This document shows, one piece after another, positions 24,518-35,343 of a stretch of DNA of 64,000 bases. Source of the DNA: Trileptium ribeirensis. Lineage: Eukaryota; Nematoda; Enoplea; Enoplida; Thoracostomopsidae. Each line of letters starts with the position of its first letter. Position 1 is the stretch's first letter. Position numbers and translations under genes: made by a program. The DNA is taken from positions 1 to 64,000 of the forward strand of contig JASANE010011830.1 of NCBI GenBank assembly GCA_030248225.1. The letters are read 5' to 3'. The notes below the pieces were generated by a model, which searched no databases, was not told the origin of the DNA, and worked only from the letters and a program-made list of their open reading frames with translations.

Positions 24518-24725
24518 TGCGTCTTTCACACAGAAGTGCGTGCACGAACTGCACACCGTAAACACGACGCGCAACGATTTCACGCAAAATGAAAATAACT
24601 TCTTTCCATTGCACGCAAAATGAAGAAAACTTCTTTCCATTGCACGCAAAATGAAGACAATGGCTTTCCATTGCGCGCAAAATGAAGACAACGGCTTTCC
24701 ATTGCACGCAAAATGCTAATACGCG
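24518..24725. repeat. Module edge plus ~31-bp minisatellite
   Basis: A unique block (24518-24570) is followed by about five units of a 31-bp repeat containing GCACGCAAAATGAAGACAAT. An inverted copy of block and array is at about 58250-58440. The minus-strand ORF 24330-24707 fuses this repeat to polymerase fragment C and is chimeric. Confidence 0.9.
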
Positions 24726-24799
24726 CTTCTATTACCACAAATCGAGTGGAATATTGCTGACTATTGCTATGCTGCTAGAGCAATGGTAGCTTCTATATT

Positions 24800-24990
24800 T
24801 ATAGCTTACGTGCAATGGTTGATACCATATCTATAACAACGTGCAATCGCATCAACCATATCTGCATCTTTGTGCAATTAGCAATGATAGCGTCTATATT
24901 TATAGATTGTGTGCAATGGTTGATACCATATGCACAAAAACGTGCAATCGCATCAACCATATCTGCATCTTTGTGCAATACGCTGCGTTG
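24800..24990. repeat. 101-bp tandem repeat, two copies
   Basis: Two units with a period of 101 bp (TGCAATGGTTGATACC at 24811 and 24912). Each unit carries GCAATGGTTGATACCATAT and, shortly after, a near reverse complement ending ATCAACCATAT, so single units can fold. The same repeat in inverted orientation is at 57840-58190. Confidence 0.9.
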
Positions 24991-26230
24991 CTTTTAATAA
25001 CATAATGTTCTTTAATACAATGTTAATTATATATGTATGTCTGCCGCGGATCAATAAATAGCTGATGAGTTGGTTGATATTTCATGAAGCGATGAGCAGT
25101 AGGGTGAAGCTAAGCCACCGAGCCCCTGCGTTTTGATAGGAAGAGTATTATGCAGGCTGAATATCGTCCTGCAGACTGTATATATAATTACAATGAATAT
25201 ATACAATGCTGATTTTACTAAGTTACCGTTTTCGATATACGAAATTCTACCCAACAGCTCAAACAAATAAGAGAAAAAAAACATTTTTATTATATTTCTA
25301 AAATCTTCAAACATAAAAGCCGAAAATTTTTGTATAATATTTAAAATATTATTACAATGAATAGCAAATGTTACAAGAAATTTCAACGACAACACATCGC
25401 CATCAATACACGTTGATATCATTGTAATAGATGTACCAACAAGTTTATAATACCAGACCGTTCACGGTTCTACATTAACAGACTATCTGCATTGCATTCG
25501 ATGCGACAGAGAATGGCCACAATTTTACTATGTCCGAATCGGATGTGGCAGTTTAAAAAAATCCAACATATACATTAGATATACGTTAGTAGTTGATTTA
25601 ATTCGACCACAATGGTATTGGGTTGCACGCGTAGTGAACACGTCGTAGAGTGACATAAGTTGAAATCGACATTGCTTATACAAGCATGCAGCAGCTATAT
25701 AGAGCTACAATCGAATTATAAAATGAACCCAATATTGCCCATATATCTACGGGTATATAGCCGTTTGAGAGCCATATGTATATCTATTTTATACAGATCG
25801 CGAGTTTCATGGCCTTTTCTAAAATCCCATTTGGGAGAAATTCCTGGGTCCATGAAGTTAATAAAATAAAAATACCATAGCGTCCCGCATTACCTACATC
25901 CGCTATAATTCATGCTGGAGAAGGCTAAACAAAAATTAGACATCACTCGTTCTATCAAAGTTCCACTATCGCTCGATTCAGTAATTATTAGTCTTTTCAT
26001 CCTTAACGACTCAACGAATTGTCGAATTAGCAGTTTAATTTTTCAGATTTACTTGTGTAGTTTTCCTGTTTATTTTATTAGTACTATATAATTACATTAT
26101 TACTAAATATCAAATAAGTCAATGACTTTAGTTAGATATTACAGGGTTTCCCGTAGGCATTACTTATATTTACTTATATATACATTTGGAGTAATTAAGA
26201 TTCCCATTGGCACGATTTACACATTTTGTG

Positions 26231-26317
26231 GTCGGTATTTTCACAGTAGCCGCATTTTCAAAAATTCCTTTTACTATGGTATTTTCACAGTAGTCGCATT
26301 TTCAAAAATTCTTTAAC
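26231..26317. repeat. Two-copy ~43-bp tandem duplication
   Basis: The segment containing TATTTTCACAGTAGCCGCAT followed by TTTTCAAAAATTC appears twice in a row with few changes. Confidence 0.8.
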
Positions 26318-26724
26318 TATGTTCACATAAGTAGTTGCAAATACTCGTAGTTTCGTTTTGTTAATATTAAATTATTTGTTTCGAATTTTCGTTCTCCAAA
26401 CAGTTCTCGTATTGGTTATATTTGATCATCCCCTGTCTGTTTTGCGTACAACGAAACCTACAATTGTTAAGTAGACTTTTTCTTAAATATTCTCACCTTG
26501 AAGCAATGTTTTCAAAGCTTACTGATTTAACAAAAACATTTGATACTAATTTTACCGAAGATTAGGTTTAAGGCAGCAAAGTCACATTGGGTAGAACGAT
26601 ATATTGGGAGTAAATCATAGGCCCTGTTGCGCCTGATCCTATCCAGTGGTCAGGTTGCATCCGAAATAATTCCATATTTTTAAATATTTTAGTAAATCAA
26701 CCATACCGGTGCAAGCATTAAAGC

Positions 26725-26885
26725 CGATAGGACGAGTAAGCCTGAGAGGCAGCACGTTATATCGTTAGAAACAAGAACAGCTTAGAGCAGGGGTTCGGTG
26801 TCGGTAGCACCACGACTTAGACTTAAAGCTTAAGCTAAGGCTTAGTATATCGAGAACGGCATCGTATGCATTGCACTTTGACTGA
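26725..26885. mobile_element. Decayed MITE, relative of the element at 41064
   Basis: It shares with the element at 41064-41250 the words GAACAGCTTAGAGC, CGGTAGCACC (CGGCAGCACC there) and GAGAACGGCAT in the same order. A worn terminal block (CCTGAGAGGCAGCAC) is at the left. The right terminal repeat is too eroded to place. Confidence 0.6.
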
Positions 26886-27123
26886 AATACAGATCCAATT
26901 GGATAGATCAAAGAACACCAGCACAACAATTTTGTCACATCAAATCCATAGCATAGTTGTTTTCTTTCTTTTTATTTCAAATATATTCTTCCATTGAGCT
27001 GCACATACATCGCCAGTATTAGCTTGATAATTGTAATCACACGTTGAAATGTCTGAAACATAATGTTAAATGTGATGTCATGTCAAAAAATTTAGATACG
27101 ATTAAAGTAAAATTACTAAAAAC

Positions 27124-27543
27124 ATGGATCTTCATGATACCGAAAACTTTACTCTAAATACCAACGCGAATGCCGCAACCACCAGCGTATTGTGTTTGGA
27201 AAAGGACACTAACAGCGTCACTATTCTAAATCTACTAACCACACCAAACAACGATGGTCCACCAACAACAACGAGTTTGGTTAAACGTTCAAAAAAATTT
27301 AAAAAACGTAGAGTTCCATCAGTGAAACGTCATCCAAAGGTGAGAAAATTTGTTTCAGCAGATACTATTTTAGTGGAATATCGTAGATCGTGTGAATATA
27401 CCATCATGTGTGCATCAACGCTTTTTTCTATGGTTTGTGGGACGTTTTATGAAAGTAAAGGCAGTGGCTCAACACGATTGCGCTGTAGGAGGGCCGCGGC
27501 ACATATTCTTAATATTGAGAAGGCTGGACACGTTTTAATGTAG
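27124..27543 (+). CDS. Unrecognised ORF or first exon, 139 codons
   Basis: It begins with ATG at 27124 (MDLHDTENF) and is open to TAG at 27541. The N-terminal half is Asn/Thr-rich, followed by a basic patch (RSKKFKKRRV) around residues 57-70 that could be a nuclear localisation signal. No domain is recognised. A good splice donor, AAAG|GTGAGA, follows codon 73 at 27342 in phase 0. It is phase-compatible with the acceptor at 29765, so the true first exon may be 27124-27342 and the rest read-through. Either reading is a candidate only. Confidence 0.4.
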   Translation: MDLHDTENFTLNTNANAATTSVLCLEKDTNSVTILNLLTTPNNDGPPTTTSLVKRSKKFKKRRVPSVKRHPKVRKFVSADTILVEYRRSCEYTIMCASTLFSMVCGTFYESKGSGSTRLRCRRAAAHILNIEKAGHVLM

Positions 27544-27654
27544 GGTTAATAAGAGCTTTCTCTATTGTGGGATCGAACGAGTTTTGTCACTGTATATAGA
27601 CGGCCGCTGTGGGAGTTTTTCACTACAGGGGCCTTGTGTGAGTATTTGTGTTTT

Positions 27655-28263
27655 TAGTTAAAATGTTAGCTTTGTTTGTATAAAATTGAAAACTTTGACA
27701 AATATTCGAGTATGAGCTCACAGTTCAGTGCCAATGCGAGTCGCACAGGTACATGTTTAAAGATTTATGCTTCAGATCTTTAGCTAATCTGTGGCCACTA
27801 TTTGTATAAAATGAAACCTTTTTGGCAAATATTTGTCTCAGCGCATAGTCCGTGTCCAAGTTGCAGCTCCATGTTTAGCGATTAGCACTTCAAGACTTTT
27901 ATAGCTAAACTGTGGCTATTATTTGTTTAAAATGGAAACCCTCTGACAACTATTTTTTTCAGTGCATGCGTGTCCATGCGCAGCGTGCCCCTGCAAGTTG
28001 TGCAGCAAGATTCGCTTCCAACCCTTTATAGCTAAATTGCGGCCGTTATTAGTTACAAATATTTCGGTCTGAGCGCATAGTCCTGAGTTTATGAACCTGC
28101 GCAACTTCATGTTTAAAGATTTAATGCTTCACAATTTTATTTAGTTACACTAAGGCCATTATTTGTATAAAGTGAAATGTCTCAGACTAATATTTGTCTT
28201 AGTCGCAGTCCTGTGTCCATTCGATTTGTGCAGCTACATATTCAGAGATTCACACTTTAAAAC
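27655..28263. repeat. ~115-bp minisatellite, left part
   Basis: About five imperfect units of 108-127 bp carry the words GCTAAACTGTGG, ACAAATATTTG and GCAGCTCCATGTTTA (gtgg marks at about 27791, 27912, 28039 and 28152). The array is interrupted at 28264 and resumes at 29589. Confidence 0.85.
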
Positions 28264-29588
28264 TAAAAATCGGCATGGTGAATCGTTTAACCGATCGGTG
28301 AACCGGTTAATTAAAGTTTTTTGGTTAACCGGTTAGTGATACAACCGACAGGTTAACCGGTTTTGGAACTAAACAGATGCCCGGTTAACGGACAATTTGG
28401 ATCCTACATTATTACAATCACATACACAACTATGGTTTACGAAATACATGTCAAATCAATAACGCTATATCCGTTCGTGTATCATATAACAAATTGTCAA
28501 AAACAGCTAGCATGCTGGGGAGGGGGGTATTTTAGATAAGTACATATAAAGCGATAGTGTTACAATTTTATTTCGACCACTCCTTTTCATCAATTTCTAG
28601 CTAACAAACTGAAGACCACATTAAGATACTCCCCAGTTTTGTCGAGCTTCCATATTTACTAAGTCGGGTCTACCGCCCTTCTTAACAATCTACACTAATT
28701 AGCCTCCGACACATGCTGTAGTGAGGTAGGTCCTTTCTGGCATCCCACGACCTAATGCATACGGAAACTCGGATAAGACTGTGGAAGTATATTAATTTGT
28801 TGCCAAACGCCAACTCATACCTTATAAAGCATTGGAAATTAAGCTAAAATTACATTACTTTTGAAAGTGCCATCATAACATCTGATAATGAGCACAGCTT
28901 ACCACGGATAATGGAAGACCACATATTTTATAATTTCATAAAAACAATTTTAGTGCACAGCTGACATCGTATAACATATATTTCTGAAAAAGATCCCCAC
29001 ATTGGGATGGGGATCCGCACAAAAAATTTTGATGTCCACCTCAAACAATCCGTATCCCATGACAAGCCTGATAATCTATATATACTATATCATCGATATA
29101 TTCTCAACATCGTCTACCTAAAATCGTGTAACCCCCATATCTCATATCCAAAACTAATATCTTGGACCAGAATTCGCGTATATTTCGCTGTCATAGTGGC
29201 CTTTGAATAGCGGGCTCAATTTAGCTCACATTTTACGGTACATATGTCTGTATGAAAAATGGAACTGGGTCACTATAATGTTGGCTGGGTCACTGGGTCA
29301 GTCGGGGAACTGGGTCACTGGATCACCACATGGGTATGCCTCTGGGTTGTCAGGGCAGCATATAGTAATATTAATTTAATGAATCACTTCATTAAACACA
29401 CACAAATTAAAACGTCGATCTTAAATAATATATTATATTACACAGAAAATTAATGTCAAAAACAGTGCTAACCATGGGGTAACCGAAATATCGGTTAACC
29501 GGCTTTCGATTAAAAACCGACAGTTAACCTGTTAAAAACGCAAAATCGGTGAACCGGTTGACAGATTTACTAACAGTACCCATCACTA
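28264..29588. mobile_element. DNA-transposon-like insert with CCGGTTAACC-rich ends
   Basis: This ~1.3 kb block interrupts the 115-bp minisatellite. Both ends are rich in GGTTAACCGG and GGTGAACCGG words in roughly inverted arrangement. The 8 bases before it (TTTAAAAC) and after it (TTCAAAAT) match at 6 of 8 positions, as for an eroded 8-bp target duplication of the hAT class. No transposase ORF is seen. A second dispersed repeat (GATCCCCACATTGGGATGGG, about 28992) lies inside. Exact ends are inferred. Confidence 0.6.
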
Positions 29589-29745
29589 TTCAAAATCTTT
29601 ATAGTCAAACTGTGGTCAAATAGAAATTTTGTAACAAATATTTGGGTCAGAACTTATAGTCCCGTGTGTCCCGCAGCTCCGTATTTACGGATTCAGCTTT
29701 CGGGATTTTTAGTTAAACTGTGGTCTTTATTTGAAAAAAATGCGT
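29589..29745. repeat. ~115-bp minisatellite, right part
   Basis: One to two further units of the 27655-28263 array lie on the far side of the insert, with AAACTGTGGTC at about 29605 and 29713. Confidence 0.8.
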
Positions 29746-29765
29746 CAGCTGCTTATTTAATTTAG

Positions 29766-30124
29766 CATCGCTGGATAAAAGTAAAAGCATGGGAAAAGGT
29801 AAAAAGTGTGGACGACTTTGAGCGAGCTATGGGATCTTTTAACGCATCGTTACACGAATCAGGAGTTCCTCGAAACCTGATACAGTATTATCCGGAAGGA
29901 TACAGGTTACCGACTGCCTTTATAGCCAGATTTCCAAGGGTTAGCGTCCGTTCGCTGATCATCGACCGTTACTGCAAGCGATCCAAAAAAGACGTAAACA
30001 AACGCAGGAATCTGCTGCGGTTAGAAATTCTTGCGAAAAGCTCATATTTCGGTGATGCTGCTTTGGCCGGTTTGCCAGTTCACCAGATCGTTGATAAAAT
30101 AGTCTCCGAAATAATTGCAGCAGA
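29766..30124 (+). CDS. Candidate internal exon, unrecognised protein
   Basis: The exon is open for its whole length. It is bounded by a good acceptor (TATTTAATTTAG, ending 29765) and a strong donor (GTAAGTATA from 30125), entering in phase 0 and leaving in phase 2. It encodes about 119 residues with an even, charged composition, including YYPEGYRLPTAFIARFPRV and the basic segment RYCKRSKKDVNKRR. The first in-frame ATG is internal, so it is probably not a first exon. I do not recognise the family. The phase fits 27342 upstream; the downstream partner is unclear. Confidence 0.5.
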
Positions 30125-30129
30125 GTAAG

Positions 30130-30460
30130 TATAACTAGTATTCGTTAAATATTCGTGTCTAATAAATTAAGTTAGGGAACAAATAAATGTTGTATGAGTA
30201 CATCTACGTATACAATTAGTAGAAGCAAAATATGATTAATGAACATCGTGAAAATACAGGTTTCGAATGTCCCGTATTATCAACCACCGTCCTTGGTGGT
30301 TGCTTTGGCCTTATTCCCCCGTTTCTGACCACATTGTTGGTTACAAATACGACTAGCACTTAGGTTGTCCGACTATCTAGTTAGAATCCAACGTTTCGGC
30401 TGCCAATTTCAGAACCCCATGTTTCTGCTATTGTTTACCTTCCGACAATTTACTGATCTG
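30130..30460. other. No recognisable feature
   Basis: AT-rich, presumed intronic or intergenic. A small hairpin (CAACCACC/GGTGGTTG) lies near 30280. Confidence 0.5.
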
Positions 30461-30464
30461 ACTA

Positions 30465-30865
30465 GTCCAAAGTGGGGGGTGATATTTTCGGTTGCCCCAC
30501 GGAAAAATGGAGGTACCCCCCGCTCCTACCCCCGGCAAAAATTCGGGTACCCCAGGCTCAAAGCCCCCTGTTGAGAAAAATTAACGTCCAAACGCGACAA
30601 AATCTTGAAAGAAATTGCCCCCCCAGCAAAATCCGGCATCCAGAGGCGTCGCCAAGGGGAGGCCCCGGAGGGCCGCGCCCCCCAGTTTGGCTCGGTGCCC
30701 CCCAGTTCGAATTTACAGCGTCCTTTCAGAAAGCCTTGGTGCCGTCCCAGTTCGGATTTTGTGCCCACCCGAAAACCTTGGTGCCCCCTAGTTCAAATTT
30801 TCTGGCTACGCCCCTGCCGTCATCCCCGGGCAGGTGAGCTGGGGGCCCCCGGCTATAATTTCCGA
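30465..30865. repeat. GC-rich dispersed repeat with C-rich tandem motifs
   Basis: This island is strikingly GC-rich. Degenerate units such as TTGGTGCCCCCTAGTTCAAA recur with a period near 50-55 bp. The right part contains TGGCTACGCCCCTG, the complement of the CAGGGGCGTAGCCA word often seen at the ends of invertebrate DNA transposons. ORFs on both strands come from the lack of AT-rich stops. Confidence 0.65.
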
Positions 30866-30869
30866 AGTA

Positions 30870-32175
30870 TGGACTAGCCAGCTTATGAAGATAAGGGTTT
30901 AAAATTGATAGTCCCAAATATCTGCTATCAAATATCCACTGCTTGTCGTTGCCATTAAACCTAAATTAATATAGGTTATAAATGTTGTATTTGAATAATG
31001 TCATCTCTTGTTCAATTTTTCTTAACAGAGCAGTATAGGCTAATGTCCCAGTCTTGTATCTAGTACATTTAACTGCGAGCTCGCAAAATTTTGTAATCGT
31101 TAACGTTTGCGCTGTCGTGTAAGCAAAAGGTTGCCTGCAAATTTGACAGCATATGTATTAAATTGATAGATTTTTTAGTAAATTGTCAGACTTGGGTACC
31201 AGAAAGAATTGATACGTACTAAATGAAACGATTGGAATATTTGATTGCTGCTAAGGCCAAAGAATCTGTTGTTTCAGGTAGGCATCAACTTCCGAAGAAA
31301 GCGCAAATCCAAATGCGACCATGTTTTGGTATATTAAACTGCAAATACTGATACCGCTACAGCAAAATTAATTATTACCCACCGTTTAGCAGATAACTTT
31401 GCATATTTCTTGTAACATCGAAAAAATCTGCAGTCATTTTATTTTGTGTAAATTTTAGAAAAGTACATGCGTACTCAAATCTGTGCGACGACGAACAAGT
31501 GATGTTAAGAAGCGTTTTTCCACGCAGCCCCAGAATAAAGAAGAATGCATTTGCGGTACGAGACAAGTTCCTTAAGTTATAAACCGACGCAGTGAACATT
31601 AAAAGTTATGAAGTTACTACTATTTACGTACATATAGCTCTATCGCCGCCTAGAGTGAAGAAATAGCAGGTTGGGATGATTCACTGTTAGAACGGGAATT
31701 ACAACAGTATGCTATGTATAATGGTAACTAAGTATTATATTGATTAATATGGCGACTATTTTACATCAGGTCCAACGTGGTGCTGGGTTCACACGGGGTA
31801 AACTCAAACTTTTCGTATAGTTGAAAAATTCTTATAAAGGCGATAAGTAAAATTTGCTAGCCGAAAAAATAATTTGTTTGAGGATACCGTTGTCATAGGA
31901 AAAACGTTTTACACAGGACAAAACGAACTCACTTAAGATACCGAACAAATAACCTACTTATGATAGTCGAAGCAAATTTCCCCGGATCACGTTTTGTTTT
32001 AATGAACGGCTTAGCTGTAATAATATATTTGCTTATTTTAATGATATTTTAACGTCAGATGATTTGTTGCTAAGCAAATATAGAAAATGCGGAAATACAA
32101 AAAAATACAACAATGCTGGAACACTCAAATAATTGCCAGTAATATCATAATATGAATTGCAACTTTTTAACATTT
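30870..32175. other. No firm feature
   Basis: AT-rich sequence. A short ATG-led frame at about 31224-31281 (MKRLEYLIAAKAKE) ends at GTAGGC and could be a small exon, but its phase does not fit the next candidate. Confidence 0.4.
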
Positions 32176-32178
32176 CAG

Positions 32179-32223
32179 AAGTTCAGCAGAAAAAAGGCTA
32201 GACAGGAAAAGTTGCAAATACAG
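32179..32223 (+). CDS. Candidate micro-exon, 45 nt
   Basis: Bounded by TTTCAG and GTATGA, 45 nt, open in phase 0 to phase 0 (KFSRKKARQEKLQIQ, helix-like and basic). Another frame is also open. In phase 0 it joins the exon at 33324. Confidence 0.35.
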
Positions 32224-33323
32224 GTATGAACATGAACATTGCTATCTTGCGTGCATTTGCCTTACTTATATTAGTGCTGCCTTGGAACCAATGTACACTG
32301 AAAGGCATGACAATATTCGTAACTAAAATGTGTACAGAGGTTCCTGTAATAGCGATTAGCAGTGCTAGACATGCGAGATAGGTCTGAGTGATTGCATTAT
32401 TATATTCTGTTTTTTATGTTGTGTGCATTGCAATTAAGGACAGACTCTCGCCATTTTTCTTGGGGTACTAGTTAAACGACAAGTTCAGACGTCTAATGAG
32501 CGCATAAAATTCACCTGCGTTCATATAAAATGCCATAATATACATGTTGCAAAATTTATATGAATATGCTCTTAACATTTTAACGTAGCATTATGAAGAA
32601 CAAACCCAATCTTCTGAACATGGTGACCAATTCACACTCATATTCTATTACCTTCAATATTTAATGCATAGTCCCGTGACATCAAAGCTCTTTCTTCAAG
32701 TATAACAACTTCATTTCCCACGGTTTTAATCTTTGCGCATGCACGACTAAGGATACATTCGTTTTAAGCACAAGTCCAACTTAATCATTTTTATCGAATT
32801 TTGATTTTAACATAGATGCGACGACGTATATAACTCAAGAATCTGCCGATTAAAAACTTCTTGGAAACATAGTTAGCACCGTGCTATTTTACTACAGTAA
32901 TGCCCAGAAAAATATTTTGAATCAAGTCGAACTGAAACTGTAAAATCGATAAAGCTGCAAAAAACAAGCGTTAAATTCATTTGTAGGTTATTGTTTAAAT
33001 CTTACTTTGCGTAGAACTTTAAACCCATGTCGAGTCGACGCCCAACTGAATTGAAGTATTACCAAGATGTTTGCATTATCCATCGTTAGTTTCGTGATCA
33101 GCAATATCTATAACTTTTAATAAATAAAGATAAATATTAATAGCAGTGTATTGTCGTGCCCATAAACTAGTCAACGCTAACGACTGTATTAAACGGTTTA
33201 TTCCTGGAACATATACCTTTATATAATTACCAATCCGAGTTGGGAATCCCGCGATCCATGATCTATGCATGCGTTTTGGCAAGTCCTACAACCGATGTTC
33301 AATGCTTATTAATTGTTACATAG

Positions 33324-33432
33324 GCAGGAGAATTGTTGGTGCGGTCGGCCGAAAGGAAAGCATGTGGAGCATGGGATCCAAGTGACGAGTTGCTTCAATA
33401 TCTCAAACCTAGTCGCAAATCCGAAAACGAAA
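33324..33432 (+). CDS. Candidate internal exon, 109 nt
   Basis: The acceptor is ACATAG and the donor GTATGT at 33433. In phase 0 it encodes 36 residues with natural composition (ELLVRSAERKACGAWDPSDE near the start) and leaves in phase 1. A second frame is open too, so the phase is not proven. The gene it belongs to is not identified. Its phase-1 end is compatible with KMT5A exon 2, but no evidence links them. Confidence 0.4.
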
Positions 33433-33434
33433 GT

Positions 33435-34538
33435 ATGTAACTAAGATAAAGAGGTAAATATGTGATAACCCTGGAAACGCGACTCTTCAAACTATGAAAC
33501 ATTCACACATGACAACAAAACACTTAAATATCTACTAAGGAGCTGAAATCGAACTAAATTAAGTTAAAATTCTAAATATAAGCTTGTAAATCGAACCAAC
33601 TTTAGAAGTAGAACCAACTTTAGAATAGCCAGTTTGACATACTTTTTAAAGAACCTTATTGATGAAAAGAGAACCTAAATTTTAATGGTCACCCAGTTTG
33701 AAAGCTTATTGATAGTGTGTCAACTATTTCTCTTATGATATCAGTAATTATAAGGCTTATCATATTTTCACTCAATGGGATGGGGTGGGAATAAATTTTT
33801 TGTGGAAATCTCAATCCCATTGTGGGGATATTTTTTAGAAAAATTTGTTTACCGATGTCAGCTGTGTATACACTAAAATTTATTAAATCATAAAATATTT
33901 GGTCTGCCATTGTCCACTATCAGATGTTCTGATGGTACTTTCAGAAATTTATGTGATTTAGTTGCAATTTAATGAATTTACCTAATAACATCAGAACATC
34001 CAATATCCTGGTCGCAAAAAGGGCCGCTCCAGCTAGCTAGTCAGACCACGGCCGTTCACCTACCCTGTCGACGGTTGCGCTCCGGTTGTTACATCCGAGA
34101 TACTATTACCTCTCTCGGTGTCGATTCTGCAGTGCCGATGGTACTGCCGCTTAATTGATGTTGCCTTCCGTTCATTTGTCGACATTGTTGATATTGTTTA
34201 GATACTAGCCTCTCTCAACATGTGTTTGGCGTTAAGTTGCTGGCAATCTTAAGCCGCAGATATGACTCAACTCATCTAATTGATTTCACCAGCGACGAGT
34301 TTTTTGTCTGATGTTGACAAATCCGTTACTTCCAACGTATGAGTTTATTAGCTGGTCACAATCGAACAGCAGCTCTGTTGTATTTAGGAATATATAATTA
34401 ACAGTTTCATTAAGAGTTGACTGCGGTAGGAAAACCAGCAAAACTACGGTTGTGAACATTGCTCACGGTGGACTAACGCAGGCGTTAATTTGCAAAGAAG
34501 CAGCCTATGGGGTGGATATGGGGATAAAAATTCCGTCC
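33435..34538. other. Intergenic or intronic, with one dispersed-repeat copy
   Basis: A block near 33770-33835 (GGGATGGGGTGGGAATAAA and, inverted, ATCCCATTGTGGGGATA) resembles sequences near 28990 and 34505. The rest shows nothing I can name. Confidence 0.45.
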
Positions 34539-34546
34539 ATGACAAG

Positions 34547-35335
34547 TAGGGTTGGGCCGGTAAGAAAATTTTGCCGGTAACCGGTACTGGATATCCGGTA
34601 TCCTTTATCCGGCCGGTACCGGATATCCGGCCGGATATTTTATTATTACTTCAATTATTCCTAAAATATTTAGGTTTTTAAGCTCTCGACCATTATTTTT
34701 CACGTATTAAAGTATTCACTATTAAAGTTAAGTTAAAAGATTTTTAAGTACTATAATGACGTCGTCAGTATCAGCGATTTGGTAACGGTTCACTGTAGCC
34801 GATAAGAAAGACAATTATGGCCAATTGTAGCAAATGTGGTATGCTTATATCGCGAGGAGGAGCAAAGGCTTCACAATTCGAACTACAGAACTAAAAACAC
34901 CTCAAGCAGCACTCAGATCTGTACAGTACGCTGAGCGTATTGGCGTGCAAAAGACACAAATTGAACACACCAGGAAGTGAAGAAATTGCAAAAGGCAGCA
35001 TCGTCGAAGTCTCCAGCCCAGGTTCGAACCATGTTTTGCCATATCTAGAAACACGAAGGCAAAGTTCAGCCATTGAAAATTTTTCCCTTCAACAAATTGT
35101 ACATCACATGTACATAAGCGATAAATTCAACGATCGTTCTAGCTAGCCGACATAACCAGAACTAACCGCTTAGTATATAGACGTCAAATCATCGGTATGC
35201 TTTCCTCTATTCGTTTACAAAGATTAGCACCAGAAATTTCCACAATAGTATTAAAATGGTTATCCGGCCGGACAATTACTTTACCGGCCGGTCACCGATC
35301 ACCGGTACCGGTACCTGATATCCGGCCCATCCCTA
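34547..35335. mobile_element. Non-autonomous hAT transposon
   Basis: The 789-bp element is flanked by a perfect 8-bp target duplication, ATGACAAG at 34539-34546 and 35336-35343, which is the hAT hallmark. Ends are TAGGGTTGGGCCGG on the left and, reverse complemented, TAGGGATGGGCCGG on the right (13 of 14 matching). Subterminal regions are packed with GGATATCCGG and ACCGGTACCGG words. It carries a remnant of a BED zinc finger but no transposase core. It sits inside an older dispersed repeat whose text continues on both sides. Confidence 0.92.
34817..35144 (+). pseudogene. BED zinc-finger remnant inside the hAT element
   Basis: From the ATG at 34817 the frame reads a BED-type finger, the DNA-binding N-terminus of hAT transposases. 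CSKC supplies the Cys pair, ISRGG is the conserved turn, and HLKQH supplies the His pair. A TAA at 34892-34894 interrupts the finger, and the frame then runs to TAG at about 35142. The catalytic RNase H-like domain is absent. The element therefore depended on another copy for movement. Confidence 0.75.
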
Positions 35336-35343
35336 ATGACAAG

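Larger units (their letters stand above)
24992..27120. other. Mostly featureless AT-rich stretch
   Basis: I find no gene here. A 123-codon minus-strand ORF at 25051-25422 has a skewed, hydrophobic composition and no motif. The stretch also contains a two-copy ~43-bp tandem duplication (26231-26317) and a decayed MITE (26725-26885), listed separately. Confidence 0.5.

Noticed and set aside
23772..24561. Independent plus-strand ORF at 24175-24561
   Set aside because: It is the antisense shadow of inverted polymerase fragment C.
25051..25422. 123-codon minus-strand ORF
   Set aside because: Hydrophobic, AT-driven composition without motif, splice support or second copy.
27343..27361. 19-nt GT...AG segment that could be a tiny intron
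   Set aside because: Removing it brings an immediate stop in frame. The GT is more useful as a normal donor.
30472..30877. Overlapping ORFs on both strands in the GC-rich island
   Set aside because: GC-rich repeats lack AT-rich stops, so opposite-strand openness is expected.
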